A stretch of 64,000 nucleotides of DNA. It comes from Thiorhodovibrio frisius (GTDB lineage Bacteria; Pseudomonadota; Gammaproteobacteria; Chromatiales; Chromatiaceae). Position numbers and translations under genes: made by a program. Below the pieces are notes generated by a model. The model searched no databases and was not told where the DNA came from. It worked only from the letters and a program-made list of their open reading frames with translations. Location: NCBI RefSeq assembly GCF_033954835.1, contig NZ_CP121471.1:2784501-2848500 (forward strand). The letters run 5' to 3'. Every line of letters starts with the position of its first letter. The first letter of the stretch is position 1. Positions 34,307-42,786 of this stretch are shown piece by piece.

Positions 34307-35188
34307 ATGGACCAAGGCATTCCAAGTCGCTTATGTGGGCGCCCCTTCAACGAAACCGACTTAGCGCGCATTCGCCACGAAATCGCACTGGCGCAGCCGC
34401 CGCTGCGCGCGGAGATCGCGCGGCGGGTGTGTCGCGCGCTGGACTGGACCGATATCCAAGGCCGCCCAAAGCTCATGAGTGCCCGCGTGGGGTTGCTGCG
34501 TCTGCATCGCGCCGGTCTTATCGAACTCCCACCGCCGAGCTGCGGCAATGGCAATGGGCGCCGATACCTCGCGCGCCCCGAGACCTGGCCCGAGCCGGTC
34601 CCGGTGTCTGGTCCGCTGCGCACCCTCAGCGGCTTGCACTTGGCGCCCGTCAGTGACCGGCGTACCTCGCACTTATGGAATAGCCTGATCGAATGCTATC
34701 ACTACCTCGGCTACAGCCCACTGCCCGGTGCGCAGCTGCGCTACCTGATCCAGTGGGATGGCGGCCTACTCGGCGCCATCGGCTTTGGGGCGGCGGCCTG
34801 GAAAGTCGCCGCCCGCGACCGCTGGATTGGCTGGACGCCCGCGCAGCGCCAAGCGCAGCTGGGGCGGGTGCTCAACAACGCCCGCTTCCTCATCCTGCCC
34901 TGGGTGCAGGTCAAGCACCTCGCCTCCAAGGTCCTGTCCGTGGCCGCGCGACAAGTAGCCGTCGACTTCCCCGCCCGCTACGGCGAGCGCGTCGTGCTGC
35001 TGGAGACCTTCGTCGAGACCCCGCGCTTTGCGGGCACCTGTTATCGTGCCGCCAACTGGCAGTCTCTCGGCGAGACCACCGGACGGGGCAAAACCGACCG
35101 CACCCATCAGGCCGCGCTGCCGCGCAAAGCGGTCTATGTCTATCCGCTGGCGGCCAACTTCCGCACCGCCCTGGGGGTGGTGGCATGA
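34307..35188 (+). CDS. DUF4338 / Druantia DruA-like protein inside an insertion sequence
   Basis: 293 residues, starting 106 bases from the left repeat. The N-terminal part has a predicted winged-helix-like region (DLARIRHEIALAQPPLRAEIARRVCRALDW, LMSARVGLLRLHRAGLIELP). The conserved DUF4338 core follows: LIECYHYLGYSPLPGAQLRYLI, LGAIGFGAAAWKVAARDRWIGW, NNARFLILPWVQVKHLASKVLS, LLETFVETPRFAGTCYRAANW, LGETTGRGK and VYVYPL. DruA is a component of Druantia anti-phage loci, but DUF4338 proteins also occur next to transposases. Here none of the other Druantia genes is present. It lies wholly within the element and overlaps the transposase start by ATGA, so it is more likely an accessory of transposition or a carried defence gene. 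Its biochemical role is unknown. Confidence 0.85.
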   Translation: MDQGIPSRLCGRPFNETDLARIRHEIALAQPPLRAEIARRVCRALDWTDIQGRPKLMSARVGLLRLHRAGLIELPPPSCGNGNGRRYLARPETWPEPVPVSGPLRTLSGLHLAPVSDRRTSHLWNSLIECYHYLGYSPLPGAQLRYLIQWDGGLLGAIGFGAAAWKVAARDRWIGWTPAQRQAQLGRVLNNARFLILPWVQVKHLASKVLSVAARQVAVDFPARYGERVVLLETFVETPRFAGTCYRAANWQSLGETTGRGKTDRTHQAALPRKAVYVYPLAANFRTALGVVA

Positions 35189-36567
35189 TGGCGCCTGAAT
35201 CCAAATTGGCATCCGAGCTCCAAGACATCTCCCTGGGTGATCGGCGTCTCAATCACCGTGCCCAGCAGTTGATCGAAACCCTCGGCGCCAAGCCAACACA
35301 GAGCATTCCGGGGGCCTGTAACGGCTGGGATGAGACCCGTGCCGCCTATCGTTTTTTCGATCATGACCGGGCCACCGCCAAGCAGGTGCTCGCCCCCCAT
35401 GTCGCCTGCACCCAAGCGCGTCTGCGCGAACATCCCCGGGTGCTTTGCATTCAAGATACCAGCGAGCTGGACTATACAACCAAAAAAGGCATCGCCGGTC
35501 TTGGGCCGCTGAACTTTGAGAGCCGCTATGGGATGTACATCCATCCCACCTTGGCGCTCACGCCCGAGCGCGTCGCACTGGGGTTGCTCGACTTGCACAC
35601 CTTCACGCGCGAGCCCGGGAGCTTAGGCCAGGACAAAGACCCATTGCGCCCGCTGGAGGAGAAAGAGAGCGTGCGCTGGGTCGATGGCTACGGGCGTGTC
35701 AATGAGCTGGCCGAGACACTGACCGACACGCGCCTGACCTACATCGCTGATCGCGAGGGGGATATTTACGACCTGTTCGTCGAGGCCCCTATCCCTGAGA
35801 ACAGCGCGGATTGGCTGGTGCGGGTGCAGCATCGCGACCGCTGCCTGGCCGATGGCAGAAAGCTCAATGAGGCCCTGGACGCCGCCCCGGTGCTCACCGA
35901 GATCACCTTCGAGCGTCCCGCCACCAAGGGGGCCAAGGCGCGTCAGGTCGAGCAGGAGGTGAAGGTGGTGCGCGTGACCCTAAAGGCGCCTAGGCGTCCG
36001 GATCGCACCTTGGCCGATGTCACGGTCACGGCCTTGCTCGCCACCGAGGTCAATCCACCCGCCGGCGAGGAACCGCTTAACTGGCTGTTGCTGACCAATA
36101 TGGCGGTAGAAACCGCCGAGCAGGCCATCGAGAAGCTCTCCTGGTATCTTTGCAGGTGGCAAGTGGAGATTTTTTTCCGAATTTTAAAAAGCGGCTGCCG
36201 CATTGAGGAGCTTCAGTTAGAAACCCGCGAACGCCTCGAGCCGGCGCTCGCCTTCTACATGATCATCGCCTGGCGGGTGTTGCATCTGACCATGCTCGGG
36301 CGCGAATGCCCGGAGTTGCCTTGCGATGCGGTCTTTGCCGAAGAAGAATGGAAAGCGGTTTATCTGGTCACCCAACGCCAAGCACCACCCGAACAGCCGC
36401 CTTCGCTCGACACCATCGTGCGCATGGTTGCCAGCCTCGGCGGCTTTCTCAACCGCAAATCCGATGGGTTTCCGGGGCCGAAGACGCTCTGGATTGGCTT
36501 GCAGCGCATCCCCGATTTTGTGATGGCGCTGGAGGCATACCGCAGCGTCGGGGATAGTTATGGGTAA
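35185..36567 (+). CDS. IS4-family transposase (Tn5-like N-terminal domain)
   Basis: 460 residues from ATG 35185, coupled to the DruA-like gene; the longer frame from 34693 is only shadow. The N-terminal domain (ELQDISLGDRRLNHRAQQLIETL, RAAYRFFDHDRA) matches the Tn5-type DNA-binding region. The DDE triad is visible: Asp in CIQDTSELDYT (~95), Asp in TYIADREGDIYD (~192), and Glu in the IS4 YREK-like helix WYLCRWQVEIFFRILKSGC (~330). Such enzymes excise and insert the element through hairpin intermediates. The stop lies inside the right terminal repeat. No damage is seen, so activity is plausible. Confidence 0.94.
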   Translation: MMAPESKLASELQDISLGDRRLNHRAQQLIETLGAKPTQSIPGACNGWDETRAAYRFFDHDRATAKQVLAPHVACTQARLREHPRVLCIQDTSELDYTTKKGIAGLGPLNFESRYGMYIHPTLALTPERVALGLLDLHTFTREPGSLGQDKDPLRPLEEKESVRWVDGYGRVNELAETLTDTRLTYIADREGDIYDLFVEAPIPENSADWLVRVQHRDRCLADGRKLNEALDAAPVLTEITFERPATKGAKARQVEQEVKVVRVTLKAPRRPDRTLADVTVTALLATEVNPPAGEEPLNWLLLTNMAVETAEQAIEKLSWYLCRWQVEIFFRILKSGCRIEELQLETRERLEPALAFYMIIAWRVLHLTMLGRECPELPCDAVFAEEEWKAVYLVTQRQAPPEQPPSLDTIVRMVASLGGFLNRKSDGFPGPKTLWIGLQRIPDFVMALEAYRSVGDSYG

Positions 36568-36574
36568 TGGTATG
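36557..36574 (-). repeat. Right terminal inverted repeat
   Basis: GTTATGGGTAATGGTATG, the perfect inverse of the left end. It contains the transposase stop TAA at 36565-36567. Confidence 0.97.
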
Positions 36575-36584
36575 ATCATTGAGC
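36575..36584. repeat. Target-site duplication, right copy
   Basis: ATCATTGAGC, identical to 34191-34200. Confidence 0.97.
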
Positions 36585-36676
36585 AGGTCAGTCGATCTGT
36601 CACCGAATTTGCCGACGGAGCTGAGCAATCGGACGACATCACCATGTTGGCATTAACCTTCACCGGAGTGAAATAA
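36585..36676 (+). pseudogene. 3' end of the split SpoIIE-type phosphatase gene
   Basis: Read in the frame that continues from 34200, this encodes QVSRSVTEFADGAEQSDDITMLAL and a short tail, ending at TAA 36674-36676. QSDDITMLAL is the last conserved block of PP2C/SpoIIE domains and supplies a metal-binding Asp. It has no start codon of its own. Precise excision of the element would restore the whole protein of about 640 residues. Confidence 0.93.
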
Positions 36677-36818
36677 AAAACAAACGGCGATATCCTTGGT
36701 TGTGGTAGTATCTCTACAGACTCAACAAGAACAATTCCTGCCTAATTCGTTTGCAGGACCTTCTCTGCTAGCCGTTATTTGTGTGTCTTCTCCCCCAATT
36801 AATAATTAAGGATACCTT

Positions 36819-37304
36819 ATGATCTGTTTCTCCAAATCTTTTTCACGAATGCTCGCGGTACTTGTATTGCTTGGTCTGTTTAACGCTGTTAATGCTGCGG
36901 ACCAAGAGGTTGTGTTGCAAGACTTTGACGTGTCGCATTCTGGATTCAGTTTTCATCTCGGCAAGATCACTAAATCGCGGGGAGAACTGACAGCAGAAAC
37001 CGATTTCATGCTCGATTTACCCCATGGAATCGGAACAAACAACACCAAGTTGTCCAAGAAGTTCACAGGTCAGGCTGGGGTCGTCGACATGGGTGAAATG
37101 TCGCTCGCAGAGATCAAGGAAGCCCCGAAAACGGGTTATCAGCCCGCCCTATCACCCTCTGACATCAAGGTGGGCCACAGTTATTGCTTTCTGACCGCAG
37201 ACGGCCAGCACTATGGCAAGATAGAGGTACTGGGTTTCGACGAGGACAACGAGACACTGACCTTTATTTGGCAGTATCAGCCGGAAAAAACCAATCAGTT
37301 TTAA
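36819..37304 (+). CDS. Secreted protein of unknown function
   Basis: 161 residues; AAGGA seven bases before ATG 36819. The N-terminus has a basic start, a hydrophobic stretch MLAVLVLLGLFNAV and AxA-like NAADQ, a typical cleavable signal peptide of about 26 residues, so the protein is probably periplasmic. The mature part is beta-rich, hydrophilic, with a single Cys (SYCFLTADGQHYGKIEVLGF). No family recognised. It lies downstream of the split phosphatase in the same lower-GC stretch and might have been co-acquired with it. Confidence 0.75.
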   Translation: MICFSKSFSRMLAVLVLLGLFNAVNAADQEVVLQDFDVSHSGFSFHLGKITKSRGELTAETDFMLDLPHGIGTNNTKLSKKFTGQAGVVDMGEMSLAEIKEAPKTGYQPALSPSDIKVGHSYCFLTADGQHYGKIEVLGFDEDNETLTFIWQYQPEKTNQF

Positions 37305-37369
37305 CCTGAGCAGGCGGGCGATGACAGGGCGCAACAAAGAATTGGTTTTGTGATTATTGTTCTTGCCCC

Positions 37370-39028
37370 TCAGCGCTCGCTTTGCTGGATTGCCAAACAG
37401 GGGGCTTCGGTCGCGGCGTTACGGTTGCAAATGCGGCCTTCGACTGCGGGATCGATGCCCGCCTCGTTGGCCGCAACCAAGGCCGTCACCACCAGATTGA
37501 CCAGATCCGGCGCTGCGGCCTGTGTGTCGACGATCTGTGTCCTGTTCAGCATCCGGTATCCGTCCTGATCGCCAATTGACGGATCAAGCAGAAAACCACT
37601 GGTGACCACCAGTAACTCCTCGTCCGGGGTAATCGCGCGTGGCCCCTCTGGGCCAAGCAAGGTCAAATCATCAACTCGCCCTTCGACGCTGTCGTGCACG
37701 AATGCCAGGCCCGCTACCTGTAGCCAGCGGCCATGCCCTGGCCAACCGTCAATCGACTTCCGCAGCACCTGATGCAAGGTCTCCCCGGAGATGCGAATCA
37801 TGAACAGCGGACTCGGAAAGGCAAACAGTTCGGCGAGATGCGCCCTTGCAATCTCACTGCCGGCAAGTAGATCCTGATTCAGACGCAGACTGCCGGAGTT
37901 GATCAGGGCAATCTGCGCACCCTGGTCGCGAAATGCCTCCAGGGCTTGGTCCGCCACCCAATTGCCGAGATTGGTCTCGATGCTGCGGATCTGCAACTCC
38001 TCGCCTACCAGCTTGACGGCAGTGCGTCCCAAGGGTTGGGTGAGACAGTTGGGTGCGTCCTTTTGCTCAGCACAAAACTCCTGTTGAAAGCGCGACATCC
38101 ACTGCCGGGTGGAGGCTTGCGTCTCCGCATCCGGGCGGATGGTCTCATCCAGGTGACGGAACTCGAACGTCACCGCTGGCCGCCCGGATGCCGGCACGTC
38201 GATGCGGGCGACAGTTGCGGTGCGGGCGTCGGCGTCGGCTTTGACCACCAGCCGCCCGTCGACCTCCGCGCTTTGGCGAAAGTGCTCGTGGCCGCCGAAG
38301 ATGATGTCCGGCCCACGCTCGCCGAGCTGCTCCAGCAACTGGCGGTCGGTGGCCATGTCCAAATGCGTGAGCCCGATCACCAACTCAGCGCCGCGAGCGC
38401 GCAGCGATGCGCTGCGCTCCTCCGCGACCGCCACCGGATCATCGATGGCGCTCACATACTCTGGCACCAGGACATCGGTGGTGAGGCCGAAGAGTCCAAC
38501 CTTGACCCCGTTGACGTCAACGAGCACATCGCGCTGCAAATGGGGTGCGTAAACAACCGGCTCGTCCTCGCCACCAGTGACGAACTGGACATTGGAATTC
38601 ACCCAGGTAAAGCGGGACTCGTCTACCCGAGCGGCGAGAATCGGGGCCTGCTCGGCCTTGGACTTCTCGAACTCATGATTACCGAACACCACGAACAGGC
38701 GCTCATCGAAGGCGTCTGCGTCGCCGTCCAGACGGTTGAGCATGTCAATCATCTGGGCGCCGTTGTAGCGTCGGCTGAGCATCGACGGAAACAGCAGATC
38801 GCCGGCATGCAGCACCAGCAGGCTGGGATCTTCCCGCTCAAGCTCCCGCCGCAGGCTACGGATGCGCGCGATGCCGCCGCTAGCGCCCTCATCAACGCCG
38901 TCGATGCGGTAGATGTCGTTAACCGCAAGCACGGTGACGCGACGAGCCGGAGCCTCACTCGCAAAGCCATGGATCGGCAGTCCCAAGGCCAACAGGGTCG
39001 TTAATAACAGCGGGAACAATCGGTGCAT
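37370..39028 (-). CDS. Periplasmic 5'-nucleotidase / UshA-like metallophosphatase
   Basis: 552 residues from ATG 39028, with AGGA nine bases upstream; the longer frame lacks signal-peptide logic. Signal peptide about 1-23 (LLLTTLLALGLPIHGFASEA). The N-terminal metallophosphoesterase domain has VNDIYRIDG, HAGDLLFPS, FGNHEFE, GLTHLDM and GGHEH, which supply the two-metal site. The C-terminal 5'-nucleotidase domain (about 340-530) includes TNLGNWVADQALEAF and INSGSLRLNQ. These enzymes dephosphorylate nucleotides or UDP-sugars in the periplasm for nucleoside uptake. In the first metal motif, Asn-Asp-Ile-Tyr replaces the usual Asn-Asp-x-His, a shift seen in some bacterial homologues that may affect metal use. 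Confidence 0.88.
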   Translation of the reverse strand: MHRLFPLLLTTLLALGLPIHGFASEAPARRVTVLAVNDIYRIDGVDEGASGGIARIRSLRRELEREDPSLLVLHAGDLLFPSMLSRRYNGAQMIDMLNRLDGDADAFDERLFVVFGNHEFEKSKAEQAPILAARVDESRFTWVNSNVQFVTGGEDEPVVYAPHLQRDVLVDVNGVKVGLFGLTTDVLVPEYVSAIDDPVAVAEERSASLRARGAELVIGLTHLDMATDRQLLEQLGERGPDIIFGGHEHFRQSAEVDGRLVVKADADARTATVARIDVPASGRPAVTFEFRHLDETIRPDAETQASTRQWMSRFQQEFCAEQKDAPNCLTQPLGRTAVKLVGEELQIRSIETNLGNWVADQALEAFRDQGAQIALINSGSLRLNQDLLAGSEIARAHLAELFAFPSPLFMIRISGETLHQVLRKSIDGWPGHGRWLQVAGLAFVHDSVEGRVDDLTLLGPEGPRAITPDEELLVVTSGFLLDPSIGDQDGYRMLNRTQIVDTQAAAPDLVNLVVTALVAANEAGIDPAVEGRICNRNAATEAPCLAIQQSER

Positions 39029-39179
39029 GGGTATTTCCTGGTTAGGGGTAGCGGAGTCAGTATTAGGGCGCGAGCTGTTCAGGTATAGTTGCCATCTACG
39101 ACCTGCCGCTGCCAATTGCAGGCGTCTATCTGCAAGCATCCGTCCATCCGTCAGCGATCATCCCGGAACTTTCACCCTC

Positions 39180-39626
39180 ATGCCGCAGACTCCACGCCCT
39201 CTGATCACAGAACATGCCTCTTCGCCCCGGAAGTGCGCTGCTGCACTGCTGCTGGTGCTGATGCAGGCCGCGCCGGCATTCGCCGAGCCGCTTGACGAAC
39301 ACACCGAGGCCATGCTGGTCAATGCGGTCGAGGCCGCCTATGAGCTTGATTTTTACAACCGACGCTGCCGCATGGATCAGTCCGGCCGGCGCAGTGAGAA
39401 CCTGAACAAAGAATTGGTCAGCCGCTATCGGTTGACGGTGATCGACGTGCAGGACGACTACTTTCCGGAGGGCTATTATCGCGATGCCCAAGCACGCATG
39501 CAGGCCGATTTTCTCGCGCGGTTGCGGGATCTCGGCGGCTGCGATGGCGCTAAAGCTGCCGGATTGCGCGACACACTCGGCGAACGCTATGACCAGGCGA
39601 TGACGGATCTGTCGCGCCGGCCCTGA
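39180..39626 (+). CDS. Periplasmic protein of unknown function
   Basis: 148 residues from ATG 39180, divergent from the nucleotidase with a 151-base shared upstream region. A basic N-terminus and AAALLLVLMQAAPAFAEPL form a signal peptide ending AFA. The mature part is helical, charged, with two Cys (NRRCRMDQ, LGGCDGAK) that may form a disulfide. I do not recognise the family. The Tyr-rich stretch VQDDYFPEGYYRDAQARM is distinctive. Confidence 0.72.
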   Translation: MPQTPRPLITEHASSPRKCAAALLLVLMQAAPAFAEPLDEHTEAMLVNAVEAAYELDFYNRRCRMDQSGRRSENLNKELVSRYRLTVIDVQDDYFPEGYYRDAQARMQADFLARLRDLGGCDGAKAAGLRDTLGERYDQAMTDLSRRP

Positions 39627-39666
39627 TGCGGCTGAGCGACACGGAAGGAGTCCTTGCCAGCCGCCA

Positions 39667-40488
39667 TCAATCGAGCGCACGGACCCGCATTTGCAGGTGC
39701 CGCTCGCCTTGGTTTTGGGTCGACCAGCGCCTGACACCTTCCTCCTCGAACTGCTGTTGGCCGCCAACATCCAGCCACTCGCCCAGATAGCCACGCACCT
39801 GGGTCCGCGCCGAACCGCCGCGCATGCGCCCATTCGGCAGAGCTTGTTCGTCCTGCTGATAGAGTTCCACCGTGACCTCATCGCCATGGGCGCGCGGCAG
39901 CGCGTAGAAGCCGGTATCGATCGACTGATACCCCTGTTCGACGAAGACACCGACCGGATTGGCGACCGCATTGGCGACCGGGCGCCATTGGCCCGTGCGG
40001 ATCAGCGCCGGGCGGCCGTCGAGTGTCTGCACCCGCTGAACCATATCGCCCTGACGCTGGGTGTGAATCTCGCGCGCCCCGGCGTTAATCCTGACTTGAT
40101 CGCGCCCATCGGTGCGCTGCCAGGAGCCACTGAGATGCTGGCCTGAGCGCTGTCCGACGGAATTCTCGGCCACTCGCACCTCGATCATCAGCCGCCGCGC
40201 CGGCTGGTCGAGCCGCTCCAGCGCCTCGCTGACCGTCGCGATCTCCGCCTGGGTGCCGTGCACGATAATCTGGTTGCCATGCGCCATCACCGAGCCACCG
40301 CCGGCCATGGGGCGCAGCACCTCGAGCAGATCTTCGGCCGGCTGGGAATAGACCGGCAGGTAGGCAAAGTCGCGCCCGTCAGCGGCCCTAGCCAGCGGTA
40401 TGCTGGACGCCGTCATCAGCAAGCCAAGACAAAGCCCCAACAGACCGGGCCATCCGGCCCAGCCGCGACGAGAGGTGCGGATGTTCAT
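39667..40488 (-). CDS. Secretin-type short domain protein, periplasmic
   Basis: 273 residues. Signal peptide about 1-35 (hydrophobic GLLGLCLGLLMTASSIPLARA). Residues about 42-100 resemble the N0/N1-like repeat found in secretins and NolW proteins: LPVYSQPAEDLLEVLRPMAGGGSVMAHGNQIIVHGTQAEIATVSEALERLD. A second region continues RLMIEVRVAENS, but no membrane-inserting secretin beta-barrel follows. It may therefore assist a secretion or pilus assembly or be a lone domain. The start overlaps the stop of the NUDIX gene by ATGA, indicating co-translation. Confidence 0.75.
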   Translation of the reverse strand: MNIRTSRRGWAGWPGLLGLCLGLLMTASSIPLARAADGRDFAYLPVYSQPAEDLLEVLRPMAGGGSVMAHGNQIIVHGTQAEIATVSEALERLDQPARRLMIEVRVAENSVGQRSGQHLSGSWQRTDGRDQVRINAGAREIHTQRQGDMVQRVQTLDGRPALIRTGQWRPVANAVANPVGVFVEQGYQSIDTGFYALPRAHGDEVTVELYQQDEQALPNGRMRGGSARTQVRGYLGEWLDVGGQQQFEEEGVRRWSTQNQGERHLQMRVRALD

Positions 40489-41075
40489 GCTGTTTCTCCT
40501 GTTGCCGAATCATTATCAACCACCAGGCTGTGCGCCTGCGGACCTTTTAGCAAAGCGGCGGCGCGAAACAGCCCGATCAGGGTTTTGGCATCGGTGATCT
40601 CGCCGGACTGACAGCGCTCCAGCGCCGTATCAAGTGCGACCCAATGCACCTCGATCAGCTCGCCATGCTCATGGGACATGGCACGTGGGCTAAGCGCGCG
40701 CGCTAGATAGAGATAAATCACCTCGGTCAGCACCCCGGGCGAGCTGTGCAGCCGTCCAAGCGACACCCAATCCGCAGCCGCCATGCCGGCTTCCTCAATC
40801 AGCTCCCGTTCGACCGTGGTGCGCGGCGACTCACCCGGGTCCAGCTTGCCGGCGGGCAACTCCCACAGCCAACCGCCAGCGGCATGGCGATATTGCCGCA
40901 GCAGGCAAACCCGGCCCTGATCATCCAAGGCCACCGCCGCCGCGCCGCCAGGATGACGGACAATGTCGAGCTCCACCAGGGCCTCATTGGGCAGGCGCAC
41001 CCGCTCGCGAAACACATCCACCACCCGGCCCTGGTAGCAAAGTTGGCGCTCTGTCACTTCATCATTGGCCATCAT
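40485..41075 (-). CDS. NUDIX hydrolase, ADP-ribose pyrophosphatase type
   Basis: 196 residues from ATG 41075, chosen for AGGAG six bases upstream. The complete NUDIX box is GKLDPGESPRTTVERELIEEAGM, matching GX5EX7REUXEEXGU with all metal-binding Glu present. Preceding residues CLLRQYRHAAGGWLWELPAG fit ADP-ribose pyrophosphatases, which cleave ADP-ribose to AMP and ribose-5-phosphate and limit free ADP-ribose. The gene overlaps the secretin-domain gene by four bases; this pairing has no obvious functional logic. Confidence 0.9.
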   Translation of the reverse strand: MMANDEVTERQLCYQGRVVDVFRERVRLPNEALVELDIVRHPGGAAAVALDDQGRVCLLRQYRHAAGGWLWELPAGKLDPGESPRTTVERELIEEAGMAAADWVSLGRLHSSPGVLTEVIYLYLARALSPRAMSHEHGELIEVHWVALDTALERCQSGEITDAKTLIGLFRAAALLKGPQAHSLVVDNDSATGETA

Positions 41076-41272
41076 GGCTGCTCCTGATTGAGTTGTCGCC
41101 AGAACGCGCCGGGAGTCAGGACCGGCTGTCGAAGCAACCATATCATCACTCAAGGCTCCCCAGCACGCGGCAACCGAGCCAGTCGGCAATAGGCCGCCCT
41201 GTCGGGACTATCCAAGCGCCGCGCGCCATGGCAAGGTACCAACCAAAGCCATTGCGCGAATGAGGATCGACC

Positions 41273-42748
41273 ATGAGCGAGAGCCTTGCAGAAACAACCA
41301 ATGAGCGCGCGGCGGCACGGGCAGACCCCGGCTTGTGCCTGGTATTCGGCGCCAGCGGCTATATCGGCGGCCATCTGGTGCCCAAGCTGCTTGCCCAAGG
41401 CATGCGGGTGCGTGCCAGCGCGCGCAATCAGGCCACGCTAGAATCCCGCGGCTGGGACCAGGCCGAGTTTGTCAGCGCCGATGCGCTCAAGCCCGAGTCT
41501 CTTGGCGACGCGCTCGCGGGTGCGAAAATCGCCTATTATCTGGTGCATTCCATGGGCGCCGGAAAATCCTTCGGGCAGCTCGATCTGGAAGCCGCCGGCA
41601 ATTTTGCCACTGCGGCCGCCGAGGCCAGCGTAGAGCGCATTATTTATCTCGGCGGCCTGGTGCCCGAGGATGCCGCAAGCGAACATATCGTCTCGCGCCG
41701 CGACACCGGCGATGTGCTGCGGCGCGGTAGCGTCCCGGTGACCGAGGTACGCGCGGGCATCATCGTCGGCCCCGGATCGGCGGCCTTTGAGGTGATGCGC
41801 GATCTGGTCTATCACCTGCCGATCATGATTACCCCGCGCTGGGTGCGCGCCAAGTCCCCGCCCATCGCGCTTGATAATCTGCTCACCTATCTGGTTGAGC
41901 TGGCGCGCCTGCCCGAGACCGGCGGCGGCATCTACGACACCGCCGGCCCCGAGACCCTGACCTACCAGCACATGATGCGCATTCTGGCCGAGGCCGGCGG
42001 ACGGCGACCACCACTGATCATCCCGGTGCCGGTGCTCTCGCCCAAGTTGTCGTCTTACTGGCTGCGACTGATCACCTCGGTGCCAATCAATGTGGCGCGC
42101 GCCCTGATCGAAGGGCTAAAGCACGATTTCACCGCTGATGATGCCGAACTGCGCCGCCTGGTACCGCAGCGGCTGCTCGGCTTTCGCGAAGCGGTCGAGG
42201 CAGCCTTTGCCGCCGAGCGCGAGCATCGCATCACCACCCGTTGGGTTGAAGGAGCCTTTTCCGTGCGCAATCACCGTATTGACTATGCCTACTATGCCAA
42301 ACGCGCCGGCGGCTCGGCCGAAACCAGCGCCTCACCGGCCGCCGTCTGGCGCGTCGTGACCGCCATTGGTGGCGAGACCGGCTATTACTATCTCAATGGG
42401 CTGTGGCAGTTGCGCGAGCGGCTCGACTGGCTCGCCGGCGGCCCCGGCCATCGCGGCGGACGCCGCCACCCAAGCGAGCTGCGCGTCGGCGACCGCATTG
42501 ACTCCTGGAAGGTGATTGGCCTTGAGCCCGAACGCCGCCTAAGCCTAGCCTTTGGTATGAAAGCACCAGGCGCCGGCATGCTGGAATTCGAGCTGGAACC
42601 GCGCGCCGACGGTGGCACCCGATTAAATCTGACGGCTTACTGGCACCCCGCCGGGGTCTGGGGCCTACTTTACTGGTATAGCTTTGAGCCCGCGCATAAG
42701 GTCATCTTCAGCGGCACCGCGCGCGAGATCTGCCAGCGGGCTAGTTGA
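41273..42748 (+). CDS. SDR-type NAD(P)-binding protein with DUF2867 domain
   Basis: 491 residues. The N-terminal atypical short-chain dehydrogenase/NmrA-like domain (about 20-310) has the nucleotide-binding GASGYIGGHLV and a basic residue pair after strand 2 (RASARN), suggesting NADP(H). The catalytic Tyr-x-x-x-Lys of classical SDRs is not evident. The C-terminal DUF2867 domain (about 325-485, from IDYAYYAKRAGGSAETSASP to FEPAHKVIFSGTAREIC) resembles START-like ligand-binding folds. YbjT-type proteins with this arrangement are inner-membrane or cytoplasmic and poorly characterised. A single-gene unit between divergent and convergent neighbours. Confidence 0.87.
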   Translation: MSESLAETTNERAAARADPGLCLVFGASGYIGGHLVPKLLAQGMRVRASARNQATLESRGWDQAEFVSADALKPESLGDALAGAKIAYYLVHSMGAGKSFGQLDLEAAGNFATAAAEASVERIIYLGGLVPEDAASEHIVSRRDTGDVLRRGSVPVTEVRAGIIVGPGSAAFEVMRDLVYHLPIMITPRWVRAKSPPIALDNLLTYLVELARLPETGGGIYDTAGPETLTYQHMMRILAEAGGRRPPLIIPVPVLSPKLSSYWLRLITSVPINVARALIEGLKHDFTADDAELRRLVPQRLLGFREAVEAAFAAEREHRITTRWVEGAFSVRNHRIDYAYYAKRAGGSAETSASPAAVWRVVTAIGGETGYYYLNGLWQLRERLDWLAGGPGHRGGRRHPSELRVGDRIDSWKVIGLEPERRLSLAFGMKAPGAGMLEFELEPRADGGTRLNLTAYWHPAGVWGLLYWYSFEPAHKVIFSGTAREICQRAS

Positions 42749-42786
42749 GAGTTGTCGGCGCCACTCTAATTTCATCAAATCCTCAA

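Larger units (their letters stand above)
34201..36574 (+). mobile_element. Complete IS4-type element carrying a DruA-like gene
   Basis: A 2374-bp element bounded by perfect 18-bp inverted repeats (CATACCATTACCCATAAC at 34201-34218 and its complement at 36557-36574) and a 10-bp target duplication. It holds two genes, a DUF4338/DruA-like protein and an IS4-type transposase, which overlap by ATGA. Both terminal repeats supply stop codons: the left one ends the interrupted phosphatase, the right one ends the transposase. Exact repeats and an intact transposase indicate a recent insertion. Confidence 0.96.

Noticed and set aside
34693-36567. 624-residue version of the IS4 transposase
   Set aside because: The first 164 residues are a shadow frame of the DUF4338 gene; the Tn5-like domain starts after ATG 35185, which is coupled to the upstream stop.
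37946-39004. 352-codon plus-strand open frame
   Set aside because: Antisense to the 5'-nucleotidase, which has all catalytic motifs; composition is that of a shadow frame.
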